Shown here piece after piece: positions 35,248 to 45,227 of a stretch of DNA of 64,000 bases. Position numbers and translations under genes: made by a program. Numbering within the stretch: the stretch's first letter is position 1; each line of letters begins with the position of its first letter. The notes beneath the pieces were generated by a model. The model made no database searches, was not told where the DNA came from, and saw nothing but the letters and a program-made list of their open reading frames with translations. Source of the DNA: Anaerolineae bacterium (GTDB lineage: Bacteria; Chloroflexota; Anaerolineae; Anaerolineales; Anaerolineaceae); contig JABLXK010000001.1 of the NCBI GenBank assembly GCA_013178095.1, forward strand, positions 1 through 64,000, in the 5' to 3' direction.

Positions 35248-36633
35248 CTATTTCGTCAGCGTAACCTCGTTGGGCGATTCAATCAGTTCTTTGAGATACT
35301 GCTCGAAGCGCGCGGCGGGAGCGCCGTCGGTGAGGCGGTGGTCGAAGACCAGCGAGAGGGTCATCATCTTGCGGATGACGATCTGGTCGTTCAGCACCAC
35401 CGGTTTGGGCGCGATGCGCCCCACGCCCAGGATGGCAGCCTCCGGCAGGTTGATGACCGGCGTGAAGCCGTCCACGTCGTACATGCCCAGGTTGGTAATG
35501 GTGAAGGTGCCGCCCGAAAGATGATCAGGATTGATCTTACGGCTGCGCACGGCTTCCACGCGCTCGCGGAATTCCCTGCCGACCGTGAACAGGTCTTTCT
35601 GGTCCACGTTGCGGATAACCGGCACAATCAGGCCCTGCTCGGCGTCCATGGCGATGCCGATGTTGACTTCCGCCAGGTGCTCGATCACCTCGCCGTTCAG
35701 GCGCGCGTTCATGTAAGGGAAGCGCCGCAGGGCGATGGCGGCGGCTTTGGCGAGCAGTTCGTTGTAGCCGGGCGCAAAGCCCCATTTGGCTTCGTACTGC
35801 GCTTTCAGCTTCTCGCGCAGGGCCACGAAAGCGGTGGCGTCCACGTCCATCAGCAAAGCCACGCGCGCGGTGGTCTGCACGCTGGCGCCCATGCGCTGGG
35901 CGATCACCTTGCGCGCGCCGATCAGCGGCTGGGTGCCGCTCACCTGCATGGGCGGCAGGCTGGCGGGAGCCGGTTGCACGGGGACTGCGGCGGCCGCGGG
36001 CGCGGCGGAGCGGTTCAACAGCCCGGCTTCCACGTCGGCTTTGGTGATCTCGCCGCGCTGCCCACTGCCCTGCAGCTTGCGCAGGTCGAGCCCGGCTTCT
36101 TCGGCCATGCGTTTGGCGACCGGGCTGATCTTGACGGCAGCGGATTGCGCCAGGTAAGCCAGCACGTCCTTCTCCGTCACGCGCAGTCCGCCTTCGCCGG
36201 TGGGGGTGATTTGGCTGAGGTCAAGGTTATTATCTGCGGCCGCTTTTTTCGCGCGCGGCGAGGCAAAGACCTTGCCGGCAGCGGCTGCTTTGCTCTTGGG
36301 TGCAGATTCGCCGGAGACAGCCGGAGCCGCCTCCACGGTTTCAGGCGCAGAGGCAGCGGACGCAGCAGCAGGAGCGGCGGCCTGGAAAACCTCGTCCTTG
36401 CCGCCGATGACGGCTACCACGGCCAGCACCGGCAGCACGTCGCCGGCTTTGAAAGGACCCATGTGGATGAAGCCGTTGTCCACCGCTTCGACGTTGAAGA
36501 CGGCCTTGTCGGTTTCGACCTCCAGTACTTCCTGGCCCTGTTTGACCTTATCACCATCCTTGACCAGCCAGTTGATCAGGGTGACCTGCTCGACGGTCTG
36601 GCCGAGTTTGGGGATGAATAATTCCTCTGCCAT
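35248..36633 (-). CDS. Dihydrolipoamide acyltransferase (E2) of a 2-oxoacid dehydrogenase complex
   Basis: A 461-residue E2 subunit. Residues 1-80 form one lipoyl domain with EVETDKAVFNVEA, where the Lys is lipoylated. An Ala/Pro-rich linker follows, then two peripheral subunit-binding domains near 125-165 (FASPRAKKAAADNNLDLSQI) and 165-210 (SPVAKRMAEEAGLDLRKLQG). The catalytic domain (235-461) ends with LVFDHRLTDGAPAARF, the HxxxDG active site. It transfers the acyl group to CoA. Two binding domains rather than one is less common. Its ATG directly abuts the E1 stop, so E1 and E2 are co-translated. No E3 gene is nearby. Confidence 0.92.
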   Translation of the reverse strand: MAEELFIPKLGQTVEQVTLINWLVKDGDKVKQGQEVLEVETDKAVFNVEAVDNGFIHMGPFKAGDVLPVLAVVAVIGGKDEVFQAAAPAAASAASAPETVEAAPAVSGESAPKSKAAAAGKVFASPRAKKAAADNNLDLSQITPTGEGGLRVTEKDVLAYLAQSAAVKISPVAKRMAEEAGLDLRKLQGSGQRGEITKADVEAGLLNRSAAPAAAAVPVQPAPASLPPMQVSGTQPLIGARKVIAQRMGASVQTTARVALLMDVDATAFVALREKLKAQYEAKWGFAPGYNELLAKAAAIALRRFPYMNARLNGEVIEHLAEVNIGIAMDAEQGLIVPVIRNVDQKDLFTVGREFRERVEAVRSRKINPDHLSGGTFTITNLGMYDVDGFTPVINLPEAAILGVGRIAPKPVVLNDQIVIRKMMTLSLVFDHRLTDGAPAARFEQYLKELIESPNEVTLTK

Positions 36634-38727
36634 CTAGCTCATCACCTTTCTGCAGGCGGCCATGATGCGCTTCACGTTGGGGATGGCCATGTCTTCCAGC
36701 ACTTCCGCGCGCGGGACGGGCACGTTGGCGGCTGCCACGCGCTGCATGGGCGCGTCCAGCCAGTCGAAGGCTTTTTCGTTGACCACTGCCATGACTTCGT
36801 TGATGAAGCTGGTATTTTCGTAGGCTTCCGTGACGCCCACGAAGCGGCCGGTCTTTTTGACCGAGTTGACGATTGTTTCGCTATCCAGCGGCACCAGGCT
36901 GCGCAGGTCGATCACTTCCGCATCGATGCCTTCCCTGGCTAATTCTTCGGCAGCCGCCAGGCAGTTCAGCACCTGGCGCGAATAGGTCACCATGGTCAGG
37001 TCTTTGCCGCTGCGTTTCACGTCGGCCACGCCCAGGGGGATCAGGTATTCGGTTTCCGGCACGGGGCCTTTGTTCTTATAAAGCATCTTGTGCTCGATGA
37101 ACATGACCGGGTTGTTGTCGCGGATGGCGGCTTTCAACAAGCCTTTGACGTCATAGGGGGTGGAGGGCATGACCACGTAAATGCCGGGGAAATGCGTCCA
37201 CAGGGATTCCAGGCTTTGCGAGTGATGCGCGGCGATGGCGCGGCCCGCGCCGCCTTCCGTGCGCACCACCATGGGCACGCTGGTCTTGCCGCCGAACATG
37301 TAGCGGTTCTTGGCGCCCTGGTTGGCGATCTGGTCCATGCACAGGGGCGTGAAATCGACGTACATGATCTCGGCCACCGGGCGCATGCCCGCCATGGCCG
37401 CGCCGACCGCGGCGCCGCCGATGGTGGCTTCAGAGATGGGCGTGTCGATCACGCGCCATTCGCCGAATTCCTGGAACAGGTTGCGCGTGGCGCCGTAAGC
37501 GCCGCCATACAGCCCCACGTCTTCGCCCATGATGAAGACGTCCGCGTCGCGTGTCATTTCTTCGCGCAGCGCTTCCTGGATGGCTTCAGCGTAGGAAATC
37601 TGGCGCATACCGCCGTCGGCTTTGACTTTGGCGCGCAGCTCGGCTTCGGCTTCCACGTCCTTGACGGTGAAAATGGAGGGGGCGAATACGTCCGTGGATA
37701 CTTCGGAGGGATCCGGAGCGGGGGAAGCTTCGCTATAGGCCATGGCATCCTTCAGCTTGCCCTTGACCTGCTGGTTCATGGCTTCGAATTCATCCTCGCT
37801 CAACAGGCCGACAGCTTTCATTTCCTCGCTTAACACGATGATTGGATCGCGGTCTTTATAGGCCTGCTCCTCTTCGCGCGTGCGATAAGCGCGCGGGTCG
37901 GAATGGGAATGGCCGAAATAACGGTAGGTCTTGGCCTCCACGATGCTGGGGCCCTGGCCGGCGCGGGCGCGCGCCACGGCTTTTTCCACGCCGCCGCGCA
38001 CTGCCAGCACGTCCATTCCGTCCACCACCTCGCCGGGGATGCCATAGGCGCAGGCGCGATCGGCCACGTTGGGCAGCTTACTGGCCTTGGCCCATGGTAC
38101 GGACATGGCGTACAGGTTATTCTCAACCACGAAGACCACCGGCAGATCCCAGAGGGAAGCCATATTGAGGGATTCGTGGAAGTTGCCGGTGTTGGAAGCG
38201 CCGTCGCCGAAGAAGCACAGCACAACCTTGTCGGTGTGCTTGAGCTTCTGCACCAGGGCCGCCCCAACGGCCACGGGGATATTGCCGCCCACGATGCCGG
38301 TGGCGCCCAGGTTGCCGTGATCCACATCGGCGATGTGCATGGAGCCGCCCTTGCCTTTGCAGTAACCGCCGGATTTGCCCAGCACTTCGGCCATCATCTT
38401 GTTGTAGTGCTCCTGTTTGGCGGCGGGAGTTTTGGCGGCGGTGTCGCCGTGTGCGTGCGCATGGCCGTGGCCGCGGTGCGTGCTGGTGACCAGGTCGCCT
38501 TCCCGGATGGCGGCGATGGCGCCCACCGCCACGGCTTCCGAACCGGCATAGAGGTGCGAAGCGCCCTTCAGCAGGTCCTTGCCCAGCAGCGTGCTGATGT
38601 TGTTCTCGAATGCGCGGATTTCCATCACCTGGCGCAGGTAGGTCAGCAATTGCTCCTTGGTCAGCGCCTGTTCCTCGATCAAGGCCGAGGTTCGTTCAAC
38701 GATATCTTTCTTGCCCTTACTTGCCAT
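36634..38727 (-). CDS. Fused E1 alpha-beta subunit of pyruvate/acetoin/branched-chain 2-oxoacid dehydrogenase
   Basis: A 697-residue thiamine-diphosphate enzyme joining E1 alpha (about 1-340) and E1 beta (370-697) in one chain. The alpha part has GDGASNTGNFHESLNMASLWDLP, the ThDP/Mg motif GDG-x-N, and YRYFGHSHSDPRAYRT. The beta part has MGEDVGLYGGAYGATRNL, TEGGAGRAIAAHHSQS and EVIDLRSLVPLD. A His-rich segment (HRGHGHAHAHGD) in the alpha half is an expansion of the usual RGHG motif. The ATG at 38727 follows GGAGG by eight bases. It would decarboxylate a 2-oxoacid and acylate E2 lipoate; pyruvate or acetoin is most likely but not proven. Confidence 0.88.
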   Translation of the reverse strand: MASKGKKDIVERTSALIEEQALTKEQLLTYLRQVMEIRAFENNISTLLGKDLLKGASHLYAGSEAVAVGAIAAIREGDLVTSTHRGHGHAHAHGDTAAKTPAAKQEHYNKMMAEVLGKSGGYCKGKGGSMHIADVDHGNLGATGIVGGNIPVAVGAALVQKLKHTDKVVLCFFGDGASNTGNFHESLNMASLWDLPVVFVVENNLYAMSVPWAKASKLPNVADRACAYGIPGEVVDGMDVLAVRGGVEKAVARARAGQGPSIVEAKTYRYFGHSHSDPRAYRTREEEQAYKDRDPIIVLSEEMKAVGLLSEDEFEAMNQQVKGKLKDAMAYSEASPAPDPSEVSTDVFAPSIFTVKDVEAEAELRAKVKADGGMRQISYAEAIQEALREEMTRDADVFIMGEDVGLYGGAYGATRNLFQEFGEWRVIDTPISEATIGGAAVGAAMAGMRPVAEIMYVDFTPLCMDQIANQGAKNRYMFGGKTSVPMVVRTEGGAGRAIAAHHSQSLESLWTHFPGIYVVMPSTPYDVKGLLKAAIRDNNPVMFIEHKMLYKNKGPVPETEYLIPLGVADVKRSGKDLTMVTYSRQVLNCLAAAEELAREGIDAEVIDLRSLVPLDSETIVNSVKKTGRFVGVTEAYENTSFINEVMAVVNEKAFDWLDAPMQRVAAANVPVPRAEVLEDMAIPNVKRIMAACRKVMS

Positions 38728-38872
38728 TATGACAGCCTCCAATGAAATCGGTATTCCGCTTTTCCCGTGAAAAGATTCAGGAGAAAGCCTTGCAGAAGAA
38801 TTCCGGGCGCGAATGATCGACCCGGAAGGGTAACAAAAAATGAATAAAGCGGGATTCCATGATAAAATCCTA

Positions 38873-38888
38873 ACCTGTACATACAGGT
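38873..38888. promoter_or_regulatory. Probable GntR operator for the 2-oxoacid dehydrogenase operon
   Basis: ACCTGTA-CA-TACAGGT is a perfect seven-base-arm inverted repeat just downstream of the -10, covering the predicted transcription start. A second, looser repeat GGTATA...TATACC (38886-38905) overlaps the -10. The divergent GntR gene beginning 97 bases away is the obvious binder, giving a repressor-type arrangement. Confidence 0.7.
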
Positions 38889-38897
38889 ATACAGGAT

Positions 38898-38926
38898 AAT
38901 ATACCATAGCGCAAGGTGCGCGTCAA
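38898..38926 (-). promoter_or_regulatory. Sigma70-type promoter of the E1-E2 operon
   Basis: On the minus strand: -35 TTGACG (38921-38926), 17-base spacer, -10 TATATT (38898-38903). Predicted start near 38890, inside the operator that follows. Confidence 0.75.
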
Positions 38927-38984
38927 GAATTAGCAGAATTTACCGGTTAGAGGCTATAGTAAAATTTTTAAATCAGGTAAAAAT

Positions 38985-39746
38985 ATGAGTGAGAGCTTCT
39001 TCAACCCGCGCCGCATTAATAAGGATTTGCCTATTCCTTATTACTACCAGATTATCCAGGTGCTGCGCGAATCCATCGACGACATCGAGGAAAAGGAAAG
39101 TCAAGAGGAGATTCAGCTGCCTTCCGAGGCAGAACTGTGCGAATTGTTCTCCGTGAACCGCGGCACCATCCGCCACGCCCTGGATTTGCTGGAGCGCGAA
39201 GGGTTGATCTACCGCGAGAAAGGGCGGGGGGCATTCGTACGCCGGCGGCGCGTGGAACTCGACCTTTCCTACCTGTGCTCCACTACCGAGGACCTGAAAA
39301 GCCGCGGTTGGGAACCGGGCACGGAAATCCTGGGGATCAACCAGGTCTCCCCGCGCAGCCACATTCGCACCAGTTTGAAACTGGACGAAAACGAAAAAGT
39401 GTGGGAAGTATACCGCCGGCGGCTGGCCAACGGCGAACCCATCAGCCTGCAGCGCGCCTTCATGCCCACAAGCTTGATGCCCGACCTGATCAAGATGGAC
39501 CTGACCCAATCCTTTTACGGCATTTGGAGTGCGCATTACAACCTGCAGCCGCGCGACGCCGAGCAGACCATCCGCACCCGCACCGCCACCAGCGAGGAAG
39601 CCGAACTGCTTTCCATTACAGAGAGCAGCCCGATCTTTGAGATCACACGCGTCACTTACGACATCAACAACCGTCCGATCGAGTACCTGCTCTCGGTGTG
39701 GCGCGGCGACCGCTACGACTTTTACGTGCGCCTGCGCAGCCTATAA
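38985..39746 (+). CDS. GntR-family (HutC/UTRA) transcriptional regulator
   Basis: A 253-residue regulator. The N-terminal winged helix (residues 15-90) shows YYYQIIQVLRESID, LPSEAELCELFSVNRGTIRH and EGLIYREKGRGAFV, as in GntR proteins. Residues 95-250 are a UTRA effector domain of the HutC subfamily (EKVWEVYRRRLANGEPI, then SPIFEITRVTYD). It is divergent from the E1-E2 operon and the ACCTGTA/TACAGGT operator lies between, so it probably represses that operon and responds to a metabolite of the pathway. This differs from FadR-type PdhR by having UTRA. Shine-Dalgarno AGG is close to the ATG. Confidence 0.88.
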   Translation: MSESFFNPRRINKDLPIPYYYQIIQVLRESIDDIEEKESQEEIQLPSEAELCELFSVNRGTIRHALDLLEREGLIYREKGRGAFVRRRRVELDLSYLCSTTEDLKSRGWEPGTEILGINQVSPRSHIRTSLKLDENEKVWEVYRRRLANGEPISLQRAFMPTSLMPDLIKMDLTQSFYGIWSAHYNLQPRDAEQTIRTRTATSEEAELLSITESSPIFEITRVTYDINNRPIEYLLSVWRGDRYDFYVRLRSL

Positions 39747-39866
39747 GTCTCCGCACACCGTTTCTCCGTCCCGGAATTTAGCTGTTTATTCAAGATTTCT
39801 TCACATTTCCTTCATATTCGTATGAGAAACTGGGGACATTCAACTCGTTAACAAAGGATGTGAAAA

Positions 39867-40376
39867 ATGAAAAACCACAAAATTGTAATTTCAACCGCTA
39901 TCGCCGCCGTTATGCTGCTGGCTGTCAGCGGAACCGCCTTCGCGCAAACCGACACGAGTGGAGCACAGGGCCGGGGCACGGGCGTACCCATCAATGCGGA
40001 TCTCGACGAATACATGCTGGCCGCCCTGGCGGACGAATTGGGCGTCAGCCTCGATAGCCTGATGGCGCAGTACGAAGACGGCAGCACCCTGAGCGCCATC
40101 GCCCTGGCCAACGGCGTGGCCGCCGGCGAAGTCAACGATCTGTTGGCGAGCGTGCGCGCGAAAGCCATCGACCTGGCCGTGGCCGACGGCGCCCTGACCG
40201 CCGAGCAGGCCGCATGGCTGAAGAGCGTGCAGTACGGCGCGAACGGCCGCGGAAACATGGCCGGCAGCCGCGGGAGTGGACTGACCGCCTGCGACGGAAG
40301 CTGCGATTTTTCCGGCGCGCGCCAGTACCAAAACCCGATGGGCGGCGCGTCCATGGGCCGCGGCGGCAGGCGCTAG
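39867..40376 (+). CDS. Small secreted protein of unknown function
   Basis: A 169-residue protein. Residues 1-26 form a signal peptide (charged start, hydrophobic core, cleavage after AFA). The mature part has a helical region with LGVSLDSLMAQYEDGSTLSAI and ALTAEQAAWL, like LysM-unrelated helical repeats seen in small exported proteins of Chloroflexota. The C-terminus is Gly/Arg/Met-rich and contains one CDGSC motif that could form a disulphide or bind metal. A Shine-Dalgarno AAGGATG lies seven bases before ATG 39867 and a terminator follows, so it is monocistronic. No family was recognised. Confidence 0.65.
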   Translation: MKNHKIVISTAIAAVMLLAVSGTAFAQTDTSGAQGRGTGVPINADLDEYMLAALADELGVSLDSLMAQYEDGSTLSAIALANGVAAGEVNDLLASVRAKAIDLAVADGALTAEQAAWLKSVQYGANGRGNMAGSRGSGLTACDGSCDFSGARQYQNPMGGASMGRGGRR

Positions 40377-40393
40377 TTCAGGAATTGCCAAGA

Positions 40394-40435
40394 AAAGAGG
40401 ATAACCAATCGTTTGGGTATCCTCTTTATTTTTAA
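40394..40435 (+). terminator. Terminator of the small secreted protein gene
   Basis: AAAGAGGATA pairs with TATCCTCTTT, followed by ATTTTT. It lies about 20 bases after the stop. Confidence 0.8.
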
Positions 40436-40523
40436 AATAAATTGAGTCCGTTTTTTCTGCTACGATTGCTGTAGGTTGATAGGAATTGATGCTTTCTCCC
40501 CATGAAAATGGTGCGGTGATGAA

Positions 40524-41291
40524 ATGACTATAATCGAGAGAGTGACAAACCTGATAATGAAAAAGAAAAATGAATACATGGTAAAAATCGGCGCGCTGGT
40601 AGTTTTTGCGATCGCTATGGGGCTGCTGGAAGCGGTGGTGGTGGTTTACCTGCGTACGCTGGTTTATCCGGATGGTTTCCGCTTTCCCCTGAAGATGCTT
40701 TCCGAAAAGATCTACACGGTCGAGGTTGCGCGCGAGGCGGCCACATTGGTGATGCTGGCCGGGGTGGGGGCAGCCGCAGGCAGGAAGTATTACGACCGGC
40801 TGGCTTATTTTCTGCTCACCTTCGCGGTGTGGGATATTTTCTATTACGCCTTTTTGAAGGTTTACCTGGATTGGCCGGCAACTTTGATGGACTGGGATAT
40901 TCTCTTCCTAATTCCGACCACATGGATTAGCCCGGTACTGGCGCCGGTGCTCTGTTCGCTGGCCATGATCCTCATGGCTGCCCTGATTTTGTATTTTGAC
41001 CGGCAGGGCAGGCTGATCTGTTTCAACAAGCTGGAATGGGCAGGCATTTACGGCGGGGCGCTGGTGATCTTCCTGACCTTCATCCGCGATTACGCCAGCC
41101 TGATCCTGTCCAGCGACCTGCCGCAGAATCACTTCGTGCTGCGCGACAGCACCATTTTCCAGAGCATGACCGCCGGCTTCGTACCGCAGGCGTACGCCTG
41201 GGGCTGGTTTGCAGCCGGGCTGGGAATGATCCTCCTGGCACTGGCAAGCTGGACTTGCCGGACGCGGCAGCAATCAGCCGCGACGGATTAG
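40524..41291 (+). CDS. Polytopic membrane protein of unknown function
   Basis: A 255-residue protein with about six hydrophobic segments (for example IGALVVFAIAMGLLEAVVVV, VLAPVLCSLAMILMAALILY and GWFAAGLGMILLALASW). Aromatic residues such as FAVWDIFYYAFLKVYLDWP sit between helices. No catalytic motif or family was recognised. The chosen ATG 40524 has a G-rich stretch (GGTGCGGTGATG) upstream; an ATG eleven codons later (MKKKNEY) is an alternative and has no better ribosome site. It ends 20 bases from the convergent TetR gene and is probably transcribed alone. Confidence 0.6.
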   Translation: MTIIERVTNLIMKKKNEYMVKIGALVVFAIAMGLLEAVVVVYLRTLVYPDGFRFPLKMLSEKIYTVEVAREAATLVMLAGVGAAAGRKYYDRLAYFLLTFAVWDIFYYAFLKVYLDWPATLMDWDILFLIPTTWISPVLAPVLCSLAMILMAALILYFDRQGRLICFNKLEWAGIYGGALVIFLTFIRDYASLILSSDLPQNHFVLRDSTIFQSMTAGFVPQAYAWGWFAAGLGMILLALASWTCRTRQQSAATD

Positions 41292-41311
41292 CTGCCGGGC
41301 ATTTTCTGCGA

Positions 41312-41887
41312 TCAGGGTTTTCCAAAGTCGGGCATTTTCTCCCCGAGAATGTCGAACAGCGCGTCCACGTTCAAGCTATAGAAAAGCTGCTCCATCTGGT
41401 TCACTGGAATGCGGGCATCATCCTGCGTCCAGCGGATGAGCAGGGCAAAGGCCGCGCCATCCAACAGGGTGCGGATGTAATCGTCCAGCAGGTTGTTGCG
41501 CGATTGCGGGTGATAAGCGCGCTGCCGGTTGAAAACGCGCAGGCGCTGAAAGATGCGGTATTCCATGCCCGCGTCTACAATCAATTTCATCTTTTCAAGA
41601 TTGGCTTTCCAGTTTTGAAAAAGCAAAAATGCCGGGCTGACCTTCGCGCTGCCGTCGGCCTGATCGATGGCTTTGAAATACTGGTCGATGATCTCGTCCA
41701 CCACGCTGAGCAGCAGTTCTTCTTTGGTTTGGTAGTGCAGGTAGAAAGTGGAGCGGGAGATGTCCGCCCGCGCCGTGATCTGGCTGATGCGGATCTTCGC
41801 ATAGGGATATTCCTGCATCAGTGAGAAGAGCGCGTCCTGGATGAGTTTGCGCGTCCTGCGGACGCGACGGTCTTCATTTTCAACCAT
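41312..41887 (-). CDS. TetR/AcrR-family transcriptional regulator
   Basis: A 191-residue regulator. Residues 8-55 are the TetR helix-turn-helix: RRTRKLIQDALFSLMQEY and ITARADISRSTFYLHYQTKEEL. The C-terminal domain is helical with the ligand-binding variability expected of the family. It is divergent from an MFS drug transporter, with a TTGTAG/CTACAA operator at the transporter's predicted start site, so it likely represses that transporter and perhaps itself. The effector is unknown. Shine-Dalgarno GAGG lies upstream of ATG 41887. Confidence 0.88.
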   Translation of the reverse strand: MVENEDRRVRRTRKLIQDALFSLMQEYPYAKIRISQITARADISRSTFYLHYQTKEELLLSVVDEIIDQYFKAIDQADGSAKVSPAFLLFQNWKANLEKMKLIVDAGMEYRIFQRLRVFNRQRAYHPQSRNNLLDDYIRTLLDGAAFALLIRWTQDDARIPVNQMEQLFYSLNVDALFDILGEKMPDFGKP

Positions 41888-41936
41888 ACAAAAACCTCGT
41901 TTTGTCCATTATCCTGCGATTTCCGCATACTGATGA

Positions 41937-41965
41937 TTGCCGAATTGGGCAGGATCATGTATATT
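41937..41965 (+). promoter_or_regulatory. Promoter of the MFS transporter gene
   Basis: TTGCCG (41937-41942), 17-base spacer, TATATT (41960-41965). Predicted start is about 41972, at the edge of the operator. Confidence 0.65.
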
Positions 41966-41973
41966 CTTAGCTA

Positions 41974-41991
41974 TTGTAGATTATGCTACAA
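41974..41991. promoter_or_regulatory. Probable TetR-family operator
   Basis: TTGTAG-ATTATG-CTACAA is a perfect six-base-arm inverted repeat just after the promoter. Size and placement fit binding of the divergently encoded TetR protein. Confidence 0.65.
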
Positions 41992-42022
41992 GTGTCTATT
42001 ATCAACCAGGGAAGAACGTTTA

Positions 42023-43243
42023 ATGGTAGCTAATTCAAATCTAAAAAAGTTTCTGCGGTCCCCGCTTACGCTGGTATGGCTGTGCACCTTCATGGATGTA
42101 ATCGGCATTTCCATCCTCAGCCCCTTCCTGCCGCAGTTCATCCTTGAATACGGCGCCACGCTTTCGCAGACCGGCTGGGTGCTCTCGGCCAACGCCTGCA
42201 TCGCGTTTTTCAGCAGCATCATCTGGGGCAGCCTGTCCGATAAGTACGGACGCAAGCCGACCCTGTTCATCTGCCGGTTGGGCTCCATGGCGGGATATCT
42301 GCTGCTGGCGTTTGCCCCCAATATCTACGTGCTGATCCTCGCCCGCCTGATCGACGGTATTTTCGCGCGCGGCATCCTGATCTCGCTCACGGTGGTGGGT
42401 GATTGGGTTCCGCCGGAGGAACGCAGCGCGGAGATGAGCAAGATCGGGCTGGCCTGGATCCTGGGCAACCTGCTCGGCCCGGCCATCGGGGCGCTGCTGG
42501 TGGGTTTCGGCCTGACCGCGCTGGGGCTGTGCTGCGCGGGGCTTTCCATGGCGGCTTTGCTGATCACCCAGTCCACCTTGAAAGAAAGCAACATCCACAA
42601 AGGCACGCGGCAGGGCGAAGGCCAGCGCAAGCCGGTATTCTCATTTGGATTGCTTAAGGAATACACGCCGCGCGCGCTGCTGGCGCAGAGCCAGTTCATG
42701 TCGCTGGCGCATTTTATTTTCTCGATGACCGTGTCGCTGTTCATGCTGATCCGCTTCAACATGGACAATGTCCAAATCGGGCTGATGCTGACGCTCATCG
42801 GCTGCGTCAACCTGCTGGTCAGGCTGTTCGTGTTCCCGCTGGTGCTGGTGCGGCTGCGCGACGAACGCGCCTTGATGGCGGGATTGTGGATATTCCTGGC
42901 AGGTTTCGGCTGCTTGATGTTCCTGAATAAGTTCTGGCAGTATGCCCTGGTGTACATCCTGGTCAGTTTCGCCACCACCATCAGCATCGACCTGATGAAC
43001 GGCATCATGAGCCTTAAGGTCGACCCCCGGCGGCTGGGCGAGATGATCGGGTTGAATTCAGCGGTGGAAAACATCTCGCTGATCCTGGGACCGGTGATCG
43101 GCAGCACGCTGCTGGGGGCGGCCGACCCGCGGTTATATGGAGCTTCCTCGCTGATCTTCACGGTGATCGCACTGGCGATCGGGCGGCGCTTTTTGGGCTT
43201 TTCCATCTTGCTGAAGAAGGAGAAATCCATTCAAGCGGATTAA
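42023..43243 (+). CDS. MFS transporter (DHA1-like multidrug efflux type)
   Basis: A 406-residue inner-membrane transporter with twelve predicted helices. GSLSDKYGRKP between helices 2 and 3 is the MFS motif A. An acidic residue (CTFMDVIGISILSPFLPQF) lies in helix 1 as in drug/proton antiporters. The basic inter-half loop contains KESNIHKGTRQGEGQRK. ATG 42023 is chosen for its AGGGAAG ribosome site; an upstream start would include the operator. Control by the divergent TetR regulator supports an efflux role; substrate unknown. Confidence 0.85.
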   Translation: MVANSNLKKFLRSPLTLVWLCTFMDVIGISILSPFLPQFILEYGATLSQTGWVLSANACIAFFSSIIWGSLSDKYGRKPTLFICRLGSMAGYLLLAFAPNIYVLILARLIDGIFARGILISLTVVGDWVPPEERSAEMSKIGLAWILGNLLGPAIGALLVGFGLTALGLCCAGLSMAALLITQSTLKESNIHKGTRQGEGQRKPVFSFGLLKEYTPRALLAQSQFMSLAHFIFSMTVSLFMLIRFNMDNVQIGLMLTLIGCVNLLVRLFVFPLVLVRLRDERALMAGLWIFLAGFGCLMFLNKFWQYALVYILVSFATTISIDLMNGIMSLKVDPRRLGEMIGLNSAVENISLILGPVIGSTLLGAADPRLYGASSLIFTVIALAIGRRFLGFSILLKKEKSIQAD

Positions 43244-43263
43244 ATCCGGTTGAAAGAACGGGT

Positions 43264-43290
43264 TTGCCATTTTCAGAGTTGTGGTATACT
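43264..43290 (+). promoter_or_regulatory. Candidate promoter of the DEAD-box helicase gene
   Basis: TTGCCA (43264-43269), 15-base spacer, TATACT (43285-43290). The spacer is short, so this is moderate. It would give a leader of about 200 nucleotides. Confidence 0.45.
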
Positions 43291-43355
43291 TCGCCGGTTG
43301 GTCGGAGACGGCCAATAAATTAAAAAATTGATTTGTTTTGAAAATTCCATAGAAT

Positions 43356-43384
43356 TGCTCGTCAATGTCTGGACGAGCATTTTT
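43356..43384 (+). terminator. Intrinsic terminator inside the helicase leader
   Basis: TGCTCGTC pairs with GACGAGCA around an eight-base loop and is followed by TTTTT. It lies between the predicted promoter and the helicase start, so it could be an attenuator; alternatively it ends the upstream MFS transcript. Confidence 0.7.
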
Positions 43385-43501
43385 AATGTCACGGGTTGCG
43401 TGACCGCAAAAGCAGGCGCCGCGAGGTTCCTGCCGGGTTCTGCGAACAGAGCGCATTGGTTGTGAAGCTTCGGGAGTTGTCAAAACGATCAGGAGAGTTT
43501 G

Positions 43502-45187
<1,686 letters not shown>

Positions 45188-45193
45188 AGGAAT

Positions 45194-45227
45194 AAGAAGA
45201 GTGCTCGCAATCGCGAGCACTCTTCTT
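45194..45227. terminator. Bidirectional terminator between helicase and deaminase genes
   Basis: Fifteen perfectly paired bases (AAGAAGAGTGCTCGC with GCGAGCACTCTTCTT) around a four-base loop, with T-rich sequence on the plus strand. It serves two convergent genes. Confidence 0.9.
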
